NCBI RefSeq assembly: GCF_010730745.1
Contig: NZ_AP022615.1
Location: forward strand, 124,001-188,000
Direction of reading: 5' to 3'
DNA: 64,000 nucleotides
DNA from: Mycobacterium heidelbergense
Lineage (GTDB): Bacteria; Actinomycetota; Actinomycetes; Mycobacteriales; Mycobacteriaceae
Of the stretch, positions 60,382-64,000 are shown piece by piece (position 1 is the stretch's first letter; each line of letters starts with the position of its first letter). The position numbers and the translations under genes are program-made. Under the pieces are notes generated by a model. That model was given only the letters and a program-made list of their open reading frames with translations. It did no database searches and had not been told where the DNA came from.

Positions 60382-60403
60382 TTTACACAATAAATTTTGT
60401 AAA
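60382..60403. promoter_or_regulatory. A/T-rich 22-bp palindrome before the small-ORF/regulator unit
   Basis: The left half TTTACACAATA and right half AATTTTGTAAA pair at 9 of 11 positions. It is the most A/T-rich stretch in this neighbourhood. It ends 3 bp before the 40-codon ORF, a position where a bound regulator would block a leaderless promoter. Autoregulation by the downstream Cys-containing regulator is inferred. Confidence 0.65.
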
Positions 60404-60674
60404 AACAAAGACGGCTCCGACGACTGGCGAGCTCGGCGCGCGAGCGGCGCAAGCCGGACAGGCGCCCGGCGATCGTTCGCGGCCCGTGCCGCGCCGGCGG
60501 CGGGGCCCGGGCCGAAAAGCGCTGTGCGGCAAGCGGGTCCGAGCCGTCTCGGGCCGGCCGCGTCTTCCGGTGACTTTGGACCCTATCCGCAACGAGCGCG
60601 TTACTGAATAATGACCTCGTCTGACGTAACTTGGCTGCGGCGGTTGCGGCTGAACACAAAGGAGTATGACGGTT
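60404..60674. other. Intergenic region without a convincing gene
   Basis: Reading frames on both strands here are Arg/Ser/Ala-rich, lack ribosome-binding sites and resemble no family. The rightward promoter of the 76-residue gene must lie toward the 60600 end, where ACGTAACTTGG and an AAAGGAG ribosome-binding site occur. Confidence 0.5.
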
Positions 60675-60905
60675 ATGGGTGGCAACCCACCGTTGTTATT
60701 GACCGATTCTGACGTAGACGCCCTCGCGCGGGAATTCCTGCGCTCGCGCTACCTCGGTCCCACCTACGCCGGCTGGTCGCCCGATCGCCGCCTCGACACC
60801 TTCCTGCGGCGCAGCGGCCTGGCCCGTGTCGCCGACGACGGCGACCTGTCCACCATCGTCCTGGATCGCATCATGGCCCAGGTGAGCGTCGCGCCGCGCA
60901 ATTAG
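60675..60905 (+). CDS. Small hypothetical protein (76 residues)
   Basis: The start MGGNPPLLLTDSDVD has GGAG 10 bases upstream; an ATG nine bases earlier is too close to that site. The product is a compact helical protein (DVDALAREFLRSRYLGPTYAGWSPDRRLDTFLRRSGLARVADDGDLSTIVLDRIM) with no signal or membrane segment. I do not recognise the family. Codon use looks like its neighbours, so it is probably a genuine mycobacterial small protein. Confidence 0.7.
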   Translation: MGGNPPLLLTDSDVDALAREFLRSRYLGPTYAGWSPDRRLDTFLRRSGLARVADDGDLSTIVLDRIMAQVSVAPRN

Positions 60906-61034
60906 CTCGCCGGACGGCCCCCGCCAACGGGACCCCGAAGCCTTGCCGCCAAAGAAGTTGTTAGCAAACGGTTTTCGACCGGGTGCCGGCCATTCAACAA
61001 ATTGGTCGATAAACGAACCGCCGATCTTCATCGA

Positions 61035-61068
61035 CAATATCGTTGGTCTTAATCAACAATTTCGTTGG
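61035..61068. promoter_or_regulatory. Two direct repeats 22 bp apart before the EthR-like gene
   Basis: CAATATCGTTGG (61035-61046) and CAATTTCGTTGG (61057-61068) differ at one base and are spaced exactly two helical turns apart. They lie in an A/T-rich stretch just upstream of the TetR start. Cooperative binding of TetR dimers at tandem sites is known for EthR, so autoregulation is plausible. Confidence 0.55.
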
Positions 61069-61099
61069 CGTATACCGACCCGCCCATAAAGTAACTGGC

Positions 61100-61768
61100 G
61101 TGTCCGACCGCTCGAGGCAGGCCGAGTACATGCACGCCTCCCGACGCCGCCGTTCCTCGCCTCACTCGTGTGACAACCGCGAACAAGCGATCCTGGCCAC
61201 CGCCGAGCGGCTCCTGCGGGAACGGCCGCTGGCCGACTTCTCCGTCGACGACCTAGCAAAAGGCGCGGGCATTTCCCGTCCCACCTTTTACTTCTACTTC
61301 CAGTCGAAGAACGCGGTGTTGCTATCGCTGCTCGACCAGATGAACGGCAAGGCCCATGCGGCGCTCAACGCGCTGGGCGGCACGCTGTTTGGGGACCCCG
61401 CGACGCTGTGGCGGGCGCGCATCGAGGCGTTCTTCGAGGTGTCCGGCTCTCACCCGGCGGTCGCCGTGGCCGGCGCGGCGGCCAAGGCCACCAATCCCGA
61501 GGTCCGCCAGCAATGGTCGACGCTCATGCAACGGTGGATCTCCTCCACCACCGCCGCGATCACGGCGGAGCGCCAGCGCGGCGCCGCTCCCGACACCTAC
61601 CCGGCCGAGGACCTGTCCGTCGCGCTGAACATGTTGAGCGAGCGGGTGATGGCCGCGACGTTCACCGCCGAGGAGCCGGCGATCCCCGAACACCGGGTGA
61701 TCGACACGCTGGTCCACATCTGGCTGGCCAGCATCTACCGGGGCGACTCCAGGGTCCTGGCGACCTAG
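61100..61768 (+). CDS. TetR/AcrR regulator, EthR-like
   Basis: 222 residues from GTG (VSDRSRQAEY); other in-frame starts exist at 61043 and 61130. The HTH REQAILATAERLLRERPLADFSVDDLAKGAGISRPTFYFYFQSKNAVLLSLLDQM is very close to EthR. The ligand-domain landmarks FFEVSGSHPAVAVAGAAAKATNPEVRQQWSTLMQRWI and DTLVHIWLASIYRG are conserved too. No Baeyer-Villiger monooxygenase (ethA) gene is adjacent in the window, so this may be a paralogue with a different target. Confidence 0.9.
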   Translation: MSDRSRQAEYMHASRRRRSSPHSCDNREQAILATAERLLRERPLADFSVDDLAKGAGISRPTFYFYFQSKNAVLLSLLDQMNGKAHAALNALGGTLFGDPATLWRARIEAFFEVSGSHPAVAVAGAAAKATNPEVRQQWSTLMQRWISSTTAAITAERQRGAAPDTYPAEDLSVALNMLSERVMAATFTAEEPAIPEHRVIDTLVHIWLASIYRGDSRVLAT

Positions 61769-61781
61769 CCCCCGCCGTCGG

Positions 61782-62267
61782 CTACAGGGCCCGCACCAGC
61801 GCCGCGCGGCCCTTCGTGCGCAGCTTGTGCAGCGCCGAGCCGCGGTATTGCTCCATCCTGGCGGCCATCTTGTTGCCCAGCTCCTCCAGCTCGGCGTCGG
61901 TGATCTCCACCTCGGGAGGCGCGGGAATCATGTCGCGTTCCTCCTCGTCGGCGTGCGCCTCGAGAACCGTCTTGAAGGAGTTCCACTCGTCCTCGTAGCC
62001 CGGCGCGCTCTGCGGCGTCTTGAGCAGCACCGAGAGCTGGTCGATCACCTGGCGATGCTCGGCATGGGCGACGGCGATCAGCTTGCTGGCCGCGCCCAGG
62101 GCCGGGTAGTACAGGTCGTCCTCGATGCGGAAATGGATGTCGAGCTCGATCAGCATCTCGTCGAAAAGGCCATGGCGCTCTTCGCTGTTCACCGGCGCCT
62201 CGCTGACCTTGCGGCCGAGGCCCTTGATCACGACGTGGTGCTCTTTCAGTACGTCGTAGGCGTTCAC
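61782..62267 (-). CDS. Hemerythrin-like protein (Rv2633c-like)
   Basis: 161 residues, the length of Rv2633c. It has the helical-bundle diiron ligands His11 (KEHH), His45 and Glu49 (DIHFRIEDDLYYP), His71 (HAEHRQV) and His105 with Glu109/110 (EAHADEEERDMIP). Related proteins bind a non-haem diiron centre and react with oxygen species or hydrogen peroxide. The ATG overlaps the Rieske gene stop as ATGA, so both are made together. Confidence 0.92.
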   Translation of the reverse strand: MNAYDVLKEHHVVIKGLGRKVSEAPVNSEERHGLFDEMLIELDIHFRIEDDLYYPALGAASKLIAVAHAEHRQVIDQLSVLLKTPQSAPGYEDEWNSFKTVLEAHADEEERDMIPAPPEVEITDAELEELGNKMAARMEQYRGSALHKLRTKGRAALVRAL

Positions 62268-63226
62268 TGCGCTTCTCCCTTTCGACCCGCGGCGGGCTCC
62301 TCCTCGCCGCGCACTTCGACCATTCCGTCGACCAACCTGGCCTCATACCGGGGCAGCGGGGCCGCCGACGGGCCGCGCAAAACCTCGCCCGACTCGGCGG
62401 CGAACCACGATCCGTGCCACGGGCACACGACCCGGCCGCGATCCACCCAGCCGTCGGCCATCGGGGCCGCCAGGTGCGGGCAGAACTCGCCGAACGCCGA
62501 CACCTCCCCGGGCTTGGTCTGGCACACCACCAGTCCCACGCCGTCGACCTCGACGCGCACCGGCTTTCCGTTCAGCGAGCTGGCGGGCAACACCGCCGTC
62601 CACTCCTTGGTGCGCAGCCGCTCACCCGACCGGTCGATTCCGATCCCGGACTCGAAGACCAGGGCCCCGCCGAGGTAACTCCCGCCGAGGGTGATCGCGT
62701 AGCCGAGCGCGGTCAGGACGATCCCGCGGCGATGGCGGCCCCGGTGGCGATCCCACCAGGACTGCGCGTAGAGCGCGGTCGCCGCCAGGTTCACCAGCCC
62801 ATGCACCAGCCCCACCCGGCGGTCCTCCTCATGGGTGTGCTGCCAATCGGTGACGCCGGTGATGGCGGAGCCGACGCTGGCCAGGACCGCCAAGCCGAGG
62901 GCGCGGGAGGCGAACCGCGACGCGTCGCGGACCTCGGTGGCCGGCCGGCCCGGCAGCACGCTGAGCGCGTCCAGCGCCACCGTCGTGCCGAGCGCCCCGC
63001 TCGTCAGGGAGGCCAGCGGCGGATGGACCGGGTGCCCCAGCCAGACGCCGTGCAGCGCGTTGGTGACGGTGTTGCGCGCGCCGCCCATCGCGTTGTAGCC
63101 GAAGCTGAGCAGGTGCTCCAGTCGATAGCTCGGCCGATCCAGCCACTCTTGCCGGCCGATCGCCGAGAGCACTCGCGGTCCGAGTTCGCGCAATCGACCA
63201 CCGGCACCCCGTGACCGATCAACCAT
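62264..63226 (-). CDS. Membrane DUF2231 / Rieske [2Fe-2S] fusion protein
   Basis: 320 residues from MVDRSRGAGG. The N-terminal DUF2231-like region has WLGHPVHPPLASLTSGALGTTVALDAL and three further hydrophobic helices (to about residue 192). The C-terminal Rieske domain has Cys249-x-His251 and Cys268-x2-His271 in FCPHLAAPM and VVCPWHGSWF. The topology suggests an electron-transfer protein at the membrane. Coupling to a diiron hemerythrin suggests a shared redox or oxidative-stress task. Confidence 0.9.
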   Translation of the reverse strand: MVDRSRGAGGRLRELGPRVLSAIGRQEWLDRPSYRLEHLLSFGYNAMGGARNTVTNALHGVWLGHPVHPPLASLTSGALGTTVALDALSVLPGRPATEVRDASRFASRALGLAVLASVGSAITGVTDWQHTHEEDRRVGLVHGLVNLAATALYAQSWWDRHRGRHRRGIVLTALGYAITLGGSYLGGALVFESGIGIDRSGERLRTKEWTAVLPASSLNGKPVRVEVDGVGLVVCQTKPGEVSAFGEFCPHLAAPMADGWVDRGRVVCPWHGSWFAAESGEVLRGPSAAPLPRYEARLVDGMVEVRGEEEPAAGRKGEAQ

Positions 63227-63494
63227 GACGCCGCCCTTCCTCACCTACAGAGCCACACGGCGGTAATCCACGCAAAATCGGCGATTACCCCTGCCTTACC
63301 GCGCGCTCACAGGCGCGGCAGGCCTAACGTGACCCACCGTAGCGGCGCCCCCTGGATCCTTAGTTGTGTGCCACCTGTGAATTAGCACAAAGCATTCTTG
63401 TAAGAACCTGGCAGTCGGTTTCGTGGCCGCGGGGGAGTGTCGGGCCACCGGAATCGAAATTGCCATTAGTCTCGGCTTCGTGTGCGGGGCTAGT

Positions 63495-64000
63495 GTGACC
63501 GGATACCGCCGATACGTCGCCATCGGTGACAGCCAGACCGAGGGCCTGTGGGACGGCGACGACGCCGTCGGCCTCCTCGGGTTTGCCGACCGGCTCGCCA
63601 CAGTCATCGACTCCCTCTATCCGGGTTTGCAGTACGCCAACCTGGCGATCCGGGGCAAGCGGATGGGCGACGTGCTCCGCGAGCAAGTGCCGCGGACCCT
63701 GGCGATGCGGCCCGACCTGATCACCGTGTGCGCGGGCATGAACGACGTCATCCAGCCGGGACGCTCGTTTGGGCGCGCCCTGATCGACCTCGAACACGTC
63801 CACGCCGCGCTGGCCGGATCGGGGGCGACGGTGGTGACGACGACCTTCCCGAACGTCGCACAATTCCTCCCGCTCGGCCGGATCGTGTCGTCGCGGCTCA
63901 CCCGCATCAACGACGCGATCGCCGCTGCCGCCGCCCGCTACGGGTTCAGGCTGGTCGACCTGTACGGCGCCGCCTCCATGCGCGACGTGGACACGTGGGC
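63495..64000 (+). CDS. SGNH/GDSL-family hydrolase (3' end outside window)
   Basis: About 168 codons are visible before the right edge. From GTG the protein reads VTGYRRYVAIGDSQTEGLWDGDD, with the block I Ser in GDSQTEG, then NLAIRGKRM (Gly/Asn block) and VCAGMNDVIQPG (block III Asn). A GTG 15 nt earlier is also possible; neither has a clear ribosome-binding site. The C-terminal Asp/His block lies beyond the window. A lipase/esterase or acyl-sugar hydrolase role is typical. Confidence 0.85.
   Translation, partial: MTGYRRYVAIGDSQTEGLWDGDDAVGLLGFADRLATVIDSLYPGLQYANLAIRGKRMGDVLREQVPRTLAMRPDLITVCAGMNDVIQPGRSFGRALIDLEHVHAALAGSGATVVTTTFPNVAQFLPLGRIVSSRLTRINDAIAAAAARYGFRLVDLYGAASMRDVDTW

Noticed and set aside
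60290..60607. A possible 105-residue gene in the gap before the 76-residue gene
   Set aside because: Composition is Ser/Arg/Ala noise, with no ribosome-binding site. It runs through the palindrome and antisense to the 40-codon ORF. The minus-strand frame 60324-60659 fails for the same reasons.
1..64000. tRNA, rRNA or riboswitch elements
   Set aside because: No cloverleaf ending in CCA with a TTCGA-type T-loop, no rRNA segment and no recognisable riboswitch core was found by eye. A covariance-model scan would be needed to exclude small RNAs.

Overview
The window is chromosomal DNA from a slow-growing, non-tuberculous Mycobacterium. The evidence is very high GC, GTG/TTG starts, dense ATGA/GTGA operon overlaps, a PE_PGRS gene, PIM lipid genes (pgsA, acyltransferase, pimA), a 13E12-type HNH gene, mycobacterial SOS boxes and an EthR-like regulator. 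Gene order follows, from memory, the M. tuberculosis Rv2567-Rv2621c block plus Rv2633c, with local insertions and losses. No rRNA, tRNA, prophage, CRISPR array or complete insertion sequence was recognised.

Layout. 1-5.9 kb: an ATP-grasp/alpha-E protein (cut by the left edge) convergent with a metallopeptidase/transglutaminase pair, then a small MmcQ/YjbR-like protein and an FUSC-type membrane protein. 6-10.1 kb: a deazaflavin-type reductase coupled to aspS, then a divergent ketopantoate reductase-like gene with no normal start codon and a membrane zinc peptidase. 10.1-12.7 kb: an accessory catabolic block (dapA-like lyase, class II aldolase, XRE-cupin regulator, gamma-glutamylcyclotransferase) around a palindromic divergent promoter. 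12.7-17.4 kb: a secreted MmpS-like protein, a Tat-exported phosphatase, and two successive SOS-box genes (radical SAM, HNH).

17.4-24.6 kb: hisS, an MBL hydrolase, ppiB, a Ser/Thr kinase whose extracytoplasmic part is a second copy of the ppiB cyclophilin domain, and rel. 24.7-26.3 kb: a WXG-domain toxin-like gene with an overlapping partner gene, inserted between rel and apt. 26.4-32.1 kb: the apt / peptide-binding lipoprotein / secF / secD / yajC operon. 32.2-39.7 kb: gabT, carboxylic acid reductase, a membrane protein and PE_PGRS. 39.7-41.9 kb: ruvCAB with an SOS box. 42-45.6 kb: a DUF4178-DUF2617-DUF4247-DUF350-membrane SpeE operon.

45.6-49 kb: yebC, a repeat-rich spacer, and pdxT-tesB-pdxS. 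49-55.5 kb: one tightly overlapping operon thrS-HIT-pgsA-acyltransferase-pimA-Nudix, which links PIM lipid synthesis to tRNA charging. 55.5-59.1 kb: thioesterase, aldo/keto reductase, DUF1990 protein, nitronate monooxygenase and cupin. 59.1-60.4 kb: a palindrome-controlled unit of a 40-residue protein, a Cys-containing HTH regulator and a membrane protein. 60.6-64 kb: a 76-residue protein, an EthR-like TetR regulator, hemerythrin coupled to a membrane Rieske protein, and the start of an SGNH hydrolase.

The best candidates for undescribed biology are the kinase-cyclophilin receptor (20409-22118), the WXG toxin-like/partner pair (24684-26253), the small-ORF/Cys-regulator unit (59157-60403) and the SOS-controlled HNH plus radical SAM tandem (14798-17380). 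All family assignments come from reading the translations; no database search was run, and Rv numbers are from memory.
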